Positions 1 through 6,212 of a DNA stretch of 7,782 nucleotides are shown piece by piece. The translations under genes were made by a program, and so were the position numbers. Each line of letters begins with the position of its first letter. Position 1 is the first letter of the stretch. A model generated the notes under the pieces. The model was given only the letters and a program-made list of their open reading frames with translations, did no database searches and was not told the origin of the DNA. The DNA is from Gemmatimonadota bacterium. GTDB taxonomy: Bacteria > Gemmatimonadota > Gemmatimonadetes > Gemmatimonadales > Gemmatimonadaceae. Location of the stretch: the NCBI GenBank assembly GCA_003222065.1, contig QHUV01000345.1:1-7782 (forward strand), given 5' to 3'.

Positions 1-879
1 AATAACGTCGCCGTACCCGGCGCCACGTCCTTCGATCCCGACGCGCCGTCGACGACGTTGACCCCGTCCGCGAATCTGCTGACGCAGCTTATTCTCGGTG
101 GCAAGAATCAAGTGCAGCGGGCGCGCGAGGCGAATCCAACGTTCGCAACGATGTGGATAGGAAACAATGATGTGCTTCCGGCGGCGGTAACTGGGTTGCT
201 CACGGCCGTGGCCGGGATCTCGCCAGGCGTCACCCCGCAAGCGACTTTTCAGACGAACTACGACAAGCTCGTCACCGATCTCACCACAGGGAACACGAAC
301 TTGAAGGGCGTGCTCATTGGGGTCGTGAATGTCGCCAACGCGCCGATCCTGTTCACCGGTCGTGCGCTGCAGAACCCACAGTTCGTTGGCGCGCTCAGTC
401 AGGCCGCCGGCAAGACGATCACCGTCGATCCAACGACGTGTACCGCGACGACCAATTCGCTCATCAGCTTCCAGATCGTCGCCGCGATCCGCGCCAACCA
501 GCACCCGGCGTCGATTGCATGCGAGAAGAGTCCACAGCAGACCTTCCCGCTGTTCGGCGACATTTTCGTCCTCGACTCTCAAGAGCTCGCGACGTTGGCG
601 ACCGCGGTGACCGCGTACAACACGTACATCAGCGGCAAGGCGCAGGCGATCGGGTTCGGCTATCTCAATCCGAACCAAGCGCTCGACAGTCTCAAGGCGC
701 TTGGCCAGATCGTACCGACTGGCCCGAACTTCCTGGCGCCGACGGCGCCTTTCGGCAAATGGATTTCCTTGGACGGCGCTCACCCGAGCTCGGCCGCGCA
801 CGTGCTCCTAACGAACTATCTCGTCGACGTCATCAACACCAAGTACGCGGCGACATTGACGAAGCTGCCGAATCCTTAA
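1..879 (+). CDS. SGNH/GDSL-type hydrolase, C-terminal part (5' end outside window)
   Basis: The frame is open from the first base, so the gene starts upstream; the TTG at 58 is internal. The 292 visible residues carry three SGNH-hydrolase blocks. NNVAVPGA at residues 1-8 fits block II with its glycine. WIGNND near residues 52-57 fits block III (GxND, oxyanion-hole asparagine). LDGAHP, with D258 and H261, fits the block V DxxH that supplies the catalytic Asp and His. The block I GDS serine must lie before the window. Family members hydrolyse ester bonds in lipids or carbohydrates; the substrate cannot be told from this sequence. Two cysteines (in TTCTAT and IACEKS) flank a segment of about 30 residues and could form a disulfide, which would suit an exported enzyme. 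It is followed by a hairpin terminator and appears to be transcribed separately from the sigma operon. The family assignment is firm; the exact function is unknown. Confidence 0.85.
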   Translation, partial: NNVAVPGATSFDPDAPSTTLTPSANLLTQLILGGKNQVQRAREANPTFATMWIGNNDVLPAAVTGLLTAVAGISPGVTPQATFQTNYDKLVTDLTTGNTNLKGVLIGVVNVANAPILFTGRALQNPQFVGALSQAAGKTITVDPTTCTATTNSLISFQIVAAIRANQHPASIACEKSPQQTFPLFGDIFVLDSQELATLATAVTAYNTYISGKAQAIGFGYLNPNQALDSLKALGQIVPTGPNFLAPTAPFGKWISLDGAHPSSAAHVLLTNYLVDVINTKYAATLTKLPNP

Positions 880-908
880 GCAGCGCTGCGAGCAGACCCG
901 AAAACACG

Positions 909-935
909 ACGGGGCGGCCAAGCTGGCCGCCCCGT
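909..935 (+). terminator. Probable Rho-independent terminator of the SGNH hydrolase gene
   Basis: A perfect 12-bp GC-rich stem (909-920 with 924-935, arms ACGGGGCGGCCA and its complement) closes on a 3-nt AGC loop, 29 nt after the stop codon. The following bases (GCTATTTGAGCTTAT) are only moderately T-rich, so the U-tract is weak, but stem strength and position fit transcription termination. Confidence 0.75.
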
Positions 936-949
936 GCTATTTGAGCTTA

Positions 950-1027
950 TGACCCGCAAGCGAAAAGGAGCGAGCGCAGCGCGCGAGCGACTCCATATAG
1001 GCTTCTCGCGAGCGCCAGCGAGCGACG
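950..1027. repeat. Low-complexity AGCGAGCG-rich intergenic tract
   Basis: This noncoding stretch repeats the words GAGCGAGCG, GCGCGAGCGAC and CAGCGAGCGAC on either side of an AT-richer centre (CCATATAGG), and contains the 8-bp palindrome CTCGCGAG. It runs directly into the long inverted repeat at 1028. I see no gene in it. It may be a REP-like or decayed repeat element; function unknown. Confidence 0.4.
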
Positions 1028-1102
1028 GACACGGGCGGTCTGGAGAGGGTTGAGAGTTCTCGGCCAAGGCCGAAACCCAACCCTCTCCAGACCGCCCGTG
1101 TC
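1028..1102. repeat. Perfect 25-bp inverted repeat (long hairpin) upstream of the sigma factor
   Basis: Positions 1028-1052 are the exact reverse complement of 1078-1102 (25/25). The 25-nt spacer can itself fold: TCGGCC (1060-1065) pairs with GGCCGA (1068-1073), and GAGA (1052-1055) could alternatively pair with TCTC (1058-1061). The right arm ends 34 nt before the sigma-factor start and is followed by TCTATTTCGC. It could be a terminator, a 5'-leader structure of the sigma operon, or a palindromic repeat element. There is no long U-tract after it, so simple termination is not the clear choice. Confidence 0.8.
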
Positions 1103-1136
1103 TATTTCGCAGACATCACCCTGAACGACCTATGAC

Positions 1137-1694
1137 GTGCACTCCATCGATCGCGATCTGATCGCGCGTTGCCGGGCCGGCGACGCGGACGCGGAGCGTG
1201 CGCTCTATGACACCCATGTCGACCGGATCTACCGCCTTGTCTATCGCATGGCGGGCGACGGTGACCTGGCGGAGGATTTCACGCAAGACACGTTCATTCG
1301 CGCCTTCGCGCGCCTCGATCAATTTCGCGGTGACTCATCGTTGGCAACGTGGCTTCATACGATCGCGGTTTCGGTAACGCTAAACGGGATGCGCAAAGTG
1401 AAACGCATTGGTCTTCGCACGTCGGACCTCACAGATCTTGCCGAGACGCCCTTGCTCGCCGCCGAATCGCGGGCGCTGCCGCCCGATCTGCGCTCACGGC
1501 TCTATCAAGCGATCGACACGCTTTCCGAGAAGCTCCGCCCCGTTTACATCATGCACGACATCGAAGGCTACACGCACGAAGAGATTGGCGAAACGTTAGG
1601 CATACCCGTCGGGACATCGAAGGCTCGGCTCTTCGACGCCCGTGCGAAGTTGCGGACTGCCCTGGCGCCCTTCGCGGGAGATTACAGCGCATGA
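1137..1694 (+). CDS. ECF-type RNA polymerase sigma factor
   Basis: This 185-residue protein has the two-domain layout of an extracytoplasmic-function sigma factor. Region 2 covers about residues 10-80, with the helix around DLAEDFTQDTFIRAFARL and the segment FRGDSSLATWLHTIA, and contacts core polymerase and the -10 element. Region 4 covers about 120-175, with the helix-turn-helix YTHEEIGETLGIPVGTSKARL, and reads the -35 element. The linker is short and there is no extra C-terminal domain. The start is GTG at 1137: an in-frame stop (1122-1124) lies just upstream, and the ATG at 1132 is in another frame. No good ribosome binding site is visible, so translation may be weak or leaderless. The stop overlaps the next ATG (ATGA at 1691), which indicates translational coupling to the anti-sigma-like gene. 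It probably directs transcription of its own operon and envelope genes; targets are unknown. No matching promoter could be defined. Confidence 0.92.
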   Translation: MHSIDRDLIARCRAGDADAERALYDTHVDRIYRLVYRMAGDGDLAEDFTQDTFIRAFARLDQFRGDSSLATWLHTIAVSVTLNGMRKVKRIGLRTSDLTDLAETPLLAAESRALPPDLRSRLYQAIDTLSEKLRPVYIMHDIEGYTHEEIGETLGIPVGTSKARLFDARAKLRTALAPFAGDYSA

Positions 1695-2308
1695 CCGACC
1701 ATCCGAGCGACGATTTCGACGAGCGGCTTCGCGCCGACGCGCGCGACTACAATCGCCCTGCCGACGTGCCGCGCGAGCGTATGTGGGCCGCGATTCGCGC
1801 CGCGCGAGCCAGCCGCGCGACGGTGCCCGTGCCGCAGCGAAGGACGCGTCGCGTTTGGTTCGTTCCGGCCGCGGCGGCCGCCGTCCTGATCATCGGCATC
1901 GCGATCGGTCGCGTCTCGCAGAACTGGACCGTCGCGCCCGGCACCGGGCTCGATGTGAGTCCCAAGCCGGATTCACGCGCAACGCCCGGCCGGATCGCCG
2001 TGATCGATTCTTCGATCACGCCCGAGTCCATAGAGCGTGACAGCGTGCCGCGCCATACGCAGCTCGCAACCCGCGACCCGCAACCGGATTCACGCTCAAC
2101 GCCCGACGCTCAACGCTATGAAGCGCTTACTCGACGATCTCGAGCTCGTGCTCGTCCAGATCGCGCAATACAAGAGCGCCAACCCGCATCGCGCCGAGGA
2201 GCTCGAGCTGATCGAGCATTCCATCGAGCGCCGCGGCGTGATCGGCAAACTGCACACGAACATTCCGGCGCGCGTCGCGCCCGCCGGCACTTGAGGAGAC
2301 GAATGTGA
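1691..2308 (+). CDS. Anti-sigma-like single-pass membrane protein, frame-broken (N-terminal part real, tail out of frame)
   Basis: It overlaps the sigma gene by ATGA. The N-terminal cytoplasmic segment (residues 1-54, MTDHPSDDFDERLRADARDY, then VPRERMWAAIRAAR) would be the sigma-binding part. It is followed by basic residues and one membrane helix at about 56-73 (FVPAAAAAVLIIGIAIG). There is no HxxxCxxC zinc motif, so it is not a ZAS-type anti-sigma factor. From about residue 120 the frame runs through a 7-nt-periodic repeat, and after about residue 140 it becomes an arginine-rich stretch typical of out-of-frame GC-rich DNA, ending at 2308. The plausible C-terminus continues in another frame (2118-2294). 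Position and topology support a role as membrane partner of the sigma factor; that role is inference. It may be a pseudogene, a phase-variable gene, or carry an assembly error. As read it would give a 205-residue product that keeps the membrane anchor. Confidence 0.6.
   Translation: MTDHPSDDFDERLRADARDYNRPADVPRERMWAAIRAARASRATVPVPQRRTRRVWFVPAAAAAVLIIGIAIGRVSQNWTVAPGTGLDVSPKPDSRATPGRIAVIDSSITPESIERDSVPRHTQLATRDPQPDSRSTPDAQRYEALTRRSRARARPDRAIQERQPASRRGARADRAFHRAPRRDRQTAHEHSGARRARRHLRRRM
1967..2105 (+). repeat. Pair of 22-nt near-identical direct repeats within the anti-sigma gene
   Basis: Positions 1967-1988 and 2084-2105 match at 21 of 22 bases (CCGGATTCACGC, then G or T, then CAACGCCCG) and are 117 bp apart. 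Both lie in the same codon phase, encoding PDSRATP and PDSRSTP. They bracket the extracytoplasmic part of the gene that shows no recognisable conserved sequence. Confidence 0.8.
2051..2120 (+). repeat. Degenerate heptanucleotide repeat tract (CGCnnnn)
   Basis: The trinucleotide CGC recurs every 7 nt at 2051, 2058, 2065, 2072, 2079, 2093, 2100, 2107 and 2114; the only gap is GGATTCA at 2086. Units such as CGCAACC (2065, 2079) and CGCTCAA (2093, 2107) occur twice exactly. A 7-nt unit is not a multiple of three, so any copy change shifts the reading frame. The tract lies exactly where the anti-sigma gene changes frame. Confidence 0.7.
2118..2294 (+). CDS. C-terminal fragment of the anti-sigma-like protein, in the shifted frame
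   Basis: These 58 residues, starting MKRLLDDLELVLVQIAQY and containing EELELIEHSIERRGVIGKL, form a regular amphipathic helical segment. They resemble the LLEDLELVLAQI-type tails I recall from membrane proteins encoded beside ECF sigma factors in Gemmatimonadota (recall, not a search). The frame is open from 2034, just after a TAG at 2031, so the switch from the N-terminal frame must fall between 2034 and 2118. Its TGA overlaps the AGGAG ribosome binding site of the next gene (TGAGGAG, 2292-2298), the normal spacing for an operon junction. This argues that it is the true 3' end of the gene. No ribosome binding site precedes the ATG at 2118, so independent translation is unlikely. One heptad deletion upstream would fuse it to the N-terminal part as a 198-residue protein. 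Confidence 0.6.
   Translation: MKRLLDDLELVLVQIAQYKSANPHRAEELELIEHSIERRGVIGKLHTNIPARVAPAGT
2293..2299 (+). promoter_or_regulatory. Ribosome binding site deciding the GTG start of the first HEAT gene
   Basis: GAGGAGA sits 5 nt before the GTG at 2305 and overlaps the TGA (2292-2294) of the shifted anti-sigma frame. The nearby ATG at 2303 is followed immediately by TGA, so GTG at 2305 is the start. Confidence 0.75.
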
Positions 2309-3762
2309 GAAAGTTATCAACAGCGGTGCTCGCGCTGACGTGGGCCGTCGCATCGCACGCCAATGGACAGGTGCCGTCTGCCGCGCCCGTCCTCCGCGAG
2401 GGCCCGATGTTCCTCGCCGGCCTGAGCGCGGTACCCGACGTGCCGATGATCATGCGCTTGCTCGAGAGCAACGGCATCGTCGTTCGTCGTACGCGACTGG
2501 TGCCGCCGCCACCGCGAAACACCCAAGATCCGGCCGACTCACTCTACCGTCTTGCCCGGCGCGCGATGGCCGACGAGAAGTACCGGCGCGCCGCGCAGCT
2601 TTTCGTCGAGCTCGTCGAGCGCTTTCCGCACTCGGACTACGCCGGCGACGCCTTGTACTACCGCGCCTACTCGCTCTATCAGCTCGGCAGCCAACGTGAT
2701 CTCCGCGATGCAATCGACGCGATCGAGGAACAAGCACGCGACTACCCGGACGCCTCGACGCGCAAGGACGCGAAGACGCTGCGCACGCAGATCGAGAGCG
2801 CTCAAGCGCGCAGCGGCGACGCCGACGCAGCGCAGAAGGTCGCCGAGAAAGCGAAGATGCTCGGCGAAGAACGCGGCTGTCCGAATGAAGATGATGATAT
2901 GCGCATCGCCGCCCTGCAGGGGCTGATGCAGATGGACGCGGAGTCGGCCCTGCCGATCCTGAGACAGGTACTCGCCAAGCGGGGCTCGTGCAGCGAAGGC
3001 CTGCGCAAGCACGCGGTCTTCATCGTCTCCCAGAAACGCAGCGACGAAGCAACGACCTTGCTGCTCGAGGTGGCGCGCACCGATCCGAGCGGCGAGGTCC
3101 GCGCCGAAGCTATCCAGTGGCTCGGCCAGGCACACTCGGCCCGTGCCGTCGCCGCGCTCGATTCGATCGCGTCGAACGCCACCGATGACGAGATTCTCGA
3201 CAAGGCGATCTTCGCGCTCTCACAGTCGCGAGAGGAACGTTCGGACGCGGCGCTCCGGCGCATCGCCGCCGATGAGAGAAAGTCGTCGCATGCGCGGAGC
3301 CAAGCCATCTTTTGGTTCGGTCAAACGCATCGCGACGCAGACGACATGCGCTTCCTCCGTGAGCTCTTCTCCCGCTCGCGCAGCGAGGAGATCCAGGGAA
3401 GCATCATTCAGGCGATGGCGCAGGCGCGGACGTCGGAAGCGATGCGGTGGCTCATCGATCTCGCGCGCGACAAGTCGATCTCGATCGAGGCGCGGAAGAA
3501 CGCGCTCTTCTGGGCCGGCCAGAGCGGCGCCGACCTGCGGCAACTGGTCGGGCTCTACGACGAGATGAAGGGCCAAACCGATATTCAGAATCAACTCATC
3601 TTCGTCTTCTCGCAGCGTCGCGACCGCGAGGCCATCGACAAGCTGATGGACATCGCGAGCAACGATCCCGATCGCGATCTGCGCAAGCAAGCGATCTTCT
3701 GGCTGGGCCAGAGCCGCGACCCACGCGTTCAGAAGTTTCTCCTCGACCTCATCAACCGGTGA
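2305..3762 (+). CDS. Exported TPR/HEAT-repeat protein (first of three)
   Basis: This 485-residue protein begins with a Sec-type signal peptide (MRKLSTAVLALTWAVASHA, likely cut near residue 19) and is therefore periplasmic or surface-exposed. Residues 77-150 form TPR-like helices (YRLARRAMADEKYRRAAQLF, then DALYYRAYSLYQLG), resembling the BamD/YbgF-type repeat arrangement. From about 200 to the end there are nine HEAT-like repeats of 31-34 residues. Their B-helix cores are at 202, 236, 268, 300, 333, 366, 399, 430 and 462, ending in QAIFWLGQ. The later cores alternate between an SQ/AQ type and a W-x-GQ type. C192 and C229 may form a disulfide. HEAT and TPR arrays are protein-binding scaffolds and no catalytic motif is visible. 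It precedes two smaller relatives, with a 5-nt gap to the next start. Its role is probably assembly or sensing in the envelope; partner unknown. Confidence 0.9.
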   Translation: MRKLSTAVLALTWAVASHANGQVPSAAPVLREGPMFLAGLSAVPDVPMIMRLLESNGIVVRRTRLVPPPPRNTQDPADSLYRLARRAMADEKYRRAAQLFVELVERFPHSDYAGDALYYRAYSLYQLGSQRDLRDAIDAIEEQARDYPDASTRKDAKTLRTQIESAQARSGDADAAQKVAEKAKMLGEERGCPNEDDDMRIAALQGLMQMDAESALPILRQVLAKRGSCSEGLRKHAVFIVSQKRSDEATTLLLEVARTDPSGEVRAEAIQWLGQAHSARAVAALDSIASNATDDEILDKAIFALSQSREERSDAALRRIAADERKSSHARSQAIFWFGQTHRDADDMRFLRELFSRSRSEEIQGSIIQAMAQARTSEAMRWLIDLARDKSISIEARKNALFWAGQSGADLRQLVGLYDEMKGQTDIQNQLIFVFSQRRDREAIDKLMDIASNDPDRDLRKQAIFWLGQSRDPRVQKFLLDLINR

Positions 3763-3767
3763 GCCCC

Positions 3768-4829
3768 ATGTCGTATCATCGGTTGGTGGCGCTGCTGCTG
3801 CTGGCGCCGTCGACGCTCGTCGCCCAATCGCTCGGTCGCCAAATCGAAGCCGTCCGCGACGGCACGGTGCGGTTCAGTTACGCCGCGCGTCCAGGACTCT
3901 GCGGCGATGGTCGCGAGACGGTCCGTAGCGGAGAGACCATCGTCGTCCTCCCGTCGATGTACGGCCGAGGCCACAGCGACGTCGACGTATGCTTCACCGG
4001 CCCGGTGCGCGTCGCCATCGGTCGCTCGCACGGCGAGTCGGTGAGCACGCGCGTGCACGTCGGCGGACGCTGGAACAGCAGCGACGACGCGACGGACCTT
4101 GGCGTCGTATCGGCGCCTGACGCCGCGCGCTACCTGCTCGACGAAGCGACGCGCGCGAACGGCCACAATTCCGTGTACGCGCTCGCCGGCGCCGTCTTCG
4201 CCGACAGCATCGATCTCACCTCCGACCTCGCCCGCATTGCTCGCGATCAGGCTATGAAGCGCGAGCTGCGCGAGCGATCCGTGTTTTGGATCGGCACATA
4301 CGAGGACGCTACCGCCCTTCGTACGCTGCGACGGCTCGTGACCGAAGAATCCCTCGACGATGACATACGCGGCGCGGCAATCATTGCGCTGGGCCGGGAC
4401 GATATGTCCGACGACGACGTCGCATGGTTCCGCTCGTTGTATCCAAACTTGTCACCCAAGCTGCGCGACAATGTCTTTCTCGCGGTGTCGCGATCCGACA
4501 GTCCGCGTGCGTCGCGCTGGCTGTCGAGCGTCGTCGAGGACACGCACGAGACCGAGCACACGCGCGAGCAAGCGATGTTCTGGCTTGGCCAGGGACGCTC
4601 GCCGACCCAAGACCTCGTTAGGCTGTACGAGCACCTGCCCGAGACGACGCTCCGTACCCATTACACGTTCGTGCTGTCGCAGCGGCGGGATCGCGAAGCG
4701 CTCGACAAACTGATCGATGTCGCCCAGCACGACGCCGACCGCTCCGTCCGCCATCAGGCGTTGTTCTGGCTAGGCCAAAGTAAGGATCCCCGCGCGTTGG
4801 CTTTCATTCGCGACCTGGTGACGCGATGA
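3768..4829 (+). CDS. Exported HEAT-repeat protein with two-cysteine N-terminal domain (second of three)
   Basis: The protein has 353 residues. The start chosen is ATG at 3768, 5 nt after the previous stop and preceded by a weak GGTGAG, because it opens a clear signal peptide (MSYHRLVALLLLAPSTLVAQ). The frame is open further upstream, but only as a shadow of the preceding gene. Residues 21-115 form a domain I do not recognise: DGTVRFSYAARPGLCGDG, then VDVCFTGPVRV, with C45 and C75 probably paired. Residues 116-165 are helical. HEAT-like repeats follow, with cores at about 170 (RSVFWIGT), 203, 234, 268 (QAMFWLGQ), 299 (YTFVLSQ) and 330 (QALFWLGQSKDPR). The C-terminal module closely matches that of the first HEAT protein (LSQRRDREALDKLID against FSQRRDREAIDKLMD). 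It overlaps the next gene by ATGA. It is an exported scaffold of unknown partner; no enzyme motif is visible. Confidence 0.9.
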   Translation: MSYHRLVALLLLAPSTLVAQSLGRQIEAVRDGTVRFSYAARPGLCGDGRETVRSGETIVVLPSMYGRGHSDVDVCFTGPVRVAIGRSHGESVSTRVHVGGRWNSSDDATDLGVVSAPDAARYLLDEATRANGHNSVYALAGAVFADSIDLTSDLARIARDQAMKRELRERSVFWIGTYEDATALRTLRRLVTEESLDDDIRGAAIIALGRDDMSDDDVAWFRSLYPNLSPKLRDNVFLAVSRSDSPRASRWLSSVVEDTHETEHTREQAMFWLGQGRSPTQDLVRLYEHLPETTLRTHYTFVLSQRRDREALDKLIDVAQHDADRSVRHQALFWLGQSKDPRALAFIRDLVTR

Positions 4830-5617
4830 CCCGACACTTCGTATTCGCTCTCGCGGTGGCGGGTGTCGCGCTCGCAACCCGAGCATCCGCACAATCGCTT
4901 CAGCGTCGCGCGTTCAACGGCGACGGCACCGTGCAGTTCACCGTTGCTTCGCGTCCGGGCGTCTGTGGCGATGGTGCGACGTATGTTCGCGACGGCTTCG
5001 GCGGGAACGGGCGGATCTACCAGGGCGGCAACTACTCCGGCCACGCCCGCGGCGATAACTGGCCGCCATGCTCGCCAGGCCCGCTGCGTGTCGTGGCAAC
5101 GGTGAGCGGTGGCGAGCTGCTACGTCTGCGCACCTACGCCGGGCCGCCGCGCGCCTCGAATGATGCAACGTCTCGAGACCTCGGCACCGTCTCCGTCAGC
5201 GAAGCGGCCGAATTCCTGACGCGCGTCGTCGAGCGGGCACAGGGCCGTGCATCGGGCGACGCCATTCTGCCGCTCGTCCTTGCCGATAGCATCGTGCCGT
5301 GGCCCACGCTGATCCGCTTCGCCCGTGATGAACGGCTGTCGCGCGCCATTCACAGCACCACGAATTTCTGGCTGGCGCGTGGCGCCGCGGCCAAACTCGG
5401 CGTCGCCGATCACGACGACAACGAGGACGACGACGTCCGGTCCAGCGCCGTGTTCGCACTCTCTCAACAACCGAAGGACGTCGCCGTGCCGAGGCTCATC
5501 GATCTCGCGCGGCACGCGACGCACGCCGGCGTGCGAGCCCAAGCGCTGTTCTGGCTCGGCCAATCGAACGATACGCGCGCCATCGATGTGTTCGAGAAGA
5601 TTCTTGGTCGCCGATGA
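4826..5617 (+). CDS. Exported short HEAT-repeat protein with two-cysteine N-terminal domain (third of three)
   Basis: The protein has 263 residues, starts inside the preceding stop (ATGA) and is translationally coupled to it, with GGTGA 4 nt before the ATG. The signal peptide MTRHFVFALAVAGVALATRASAQ is likely cut after ASA. The N-terminal domain is homologous to that of the preceding protein: DGTVQFTVASRPGVCGDG (C47), then PPCSPGPLRVV (C82), then NDATSRDLGTVSVSEAAEFL. Its middle differs, with a glycine-rich loop (GFGGNGRIYQGGNYSG). Only about three HEAT-like repeats remain (cores near 178, 207 and 239, ending QALFWLGQSNDTR). An acidic insert, DHDDNEDDD (196-203), interrupts the array and could bind metal or a basic surface. 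It appears to be a shortened paralogue of its neighbour. The gene ends 13 bp from the convergent CPBP gene, with no hairpin between them. Confidence 0.88.
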   Translation: MTRHFVFALAVAGVALATRASAQSLQRRAFNGDGTVQFTVASRPGVCGDGATYVRDGFGGNGRIYQGGNYSGHARGDNWPPCSPGPLRVVATVSGGELLRLRTYAGPPRASNDATSRDLGTVSVSEAAEFLTRVVERAQGRASGDAILPLVLADSIVPWPTLIRFARDERLSRAIHSTTNFWLARGAAAKLGVADHDDNEDDDVRSSAVFALSQQPKDVAVPRLIDLARHATHAGVRAQALFWLGQSNDTRAIDVFEKILGRR

Positions 5618-5630
5618 CGCGCCCGTCCAC

Positions 5631-6212
5631 TCACCCCAGTAACAAGAACGCGTCGTAGAGTGAGTGCGTCCACGCCGTGATGCCGAACCCGCGCAAGAGA
5701 TAGAGCGCGCTGAATGCTACGCCGCTCAGCGCCCGGAACGTGAACGAGGTCAACCGAAACGGGTCGCCGAACGGGCCGATGTAATGAAAGGCCGAAAAGA
5801 TCAGCGCGCCGACGAGCGTCGCGAACACTCCCGCGCCCTTCATGCTCCAGCCGAACACCGCGCGCGCACCAGCCGCGAGTGCCGACACGAGCAACACTCG
5901 AAAAAGCAGCTCCTCGTAGAGTCCCGCGCCCAGGGAGAGCATCAAGCGCGTCGACCATCCCATGCCCGCGACGGGTCCCGCCGCCGGACCGCCGGCCGGG
6001 CCATTCCGGCCCGCCACGGCGATGAAGGCCTCTTTGAGAAGGACGTCCGCGCCGTTCCGCACTTGCGACGACGCCCGCGGCCCCGAAAGCGCCGCGGCCA
6101 GCGCCTCGTAGGCGAGCAAAAGCGGCAGCGCGAAGACGACACTGTAGCGGGGCGAGCGGCTCATGTCGTAATAGGAGCCGCGCTTCATGAAGGAGAGCGC
6201 GCGCGGTGGCAT
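5631..6212 (-). CDS. CPBP-family intramembrane metalloprotease (CAAX/Abi type)
   Basis: This 193-residue multi-pass membrane protein carries all three CPBP signatures. Motif 1 is EELLFR (E100, E101, R105) in a membrane helix, motif 2 is FSAFH (F139, H143), and motif 3 is HSLYD (H183, D187). The glutamates and histidines would coordinate a metal in the membrane. Hydrophobic helices lie at about 23-42, 93-115, 126-142, 160-173 and 176-192. Residues 66-86 form a Gly/Pro/Ala-rich loop. Family members include eukaryotic Rce1, which trims CAAX proteins, and bacterial proteins linked to bacteriocin immunity; the substrate here is unknown. The start at 6212 lacks a good ribosome binding site, and ATG at 6188 is an alternative that keeps every motif. 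It is convergent with the HEAT operon and has its own upstream region. A tiny ORF on the same strand ends 34 bp before it. Confidence 0.87.
   Translation of the reverse strand: MPPRALSFMKRGSYYDMSRSPRYSVVFALPLLLAYEALAAALSGPRASSQVRNGADVLLKEAFIAVAGRNGPAGGPAAGPVAGMGWSTRLMLSLGAGLYEELLFRVLLVSALAAGARAVFGWSMKGAGVFATLVGALIFSAFHYIGPFGDPFRLTSFTFRALSGVAFSALYLLRGFGITAWTHSLYDAFLLLG

Noticed and set aside
438..944. 168-residue plus-strand ORF within the hydrolase gene
   Set aside because: Arginine-rich, runs into the terminator and is out of frame with the SGNH motifs: a shadow in GC-rich DNA.
1132..1134. ATG just before the sigma factor as its start codon
   Set aside because: It is in a different frame from the sigma protein; GTG at 1137 is the only supported start after the in-frame stop at 1122.
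2034..2120. Programmed ribosomal frameshift in the anti-sigma gene
   Set aside because: No slippery heptamer or following pseudoknot was recognised; repeat-length change or sequence error is the simpler explanation.
2539..3135. 198-residue minus-strand ORF opposite the first HEAT gene
   Set aside because: Antisense to a gene with clear signal peptide and repeats; no motifs or initiation signals of its own.
3447..3767. N-terminal extension of the second HEAT protein
   Set aside because: The extension overlaps the first HEAT gene out of frame and is arginine-rich; ATG at 3768 opens a proper signal peptide.
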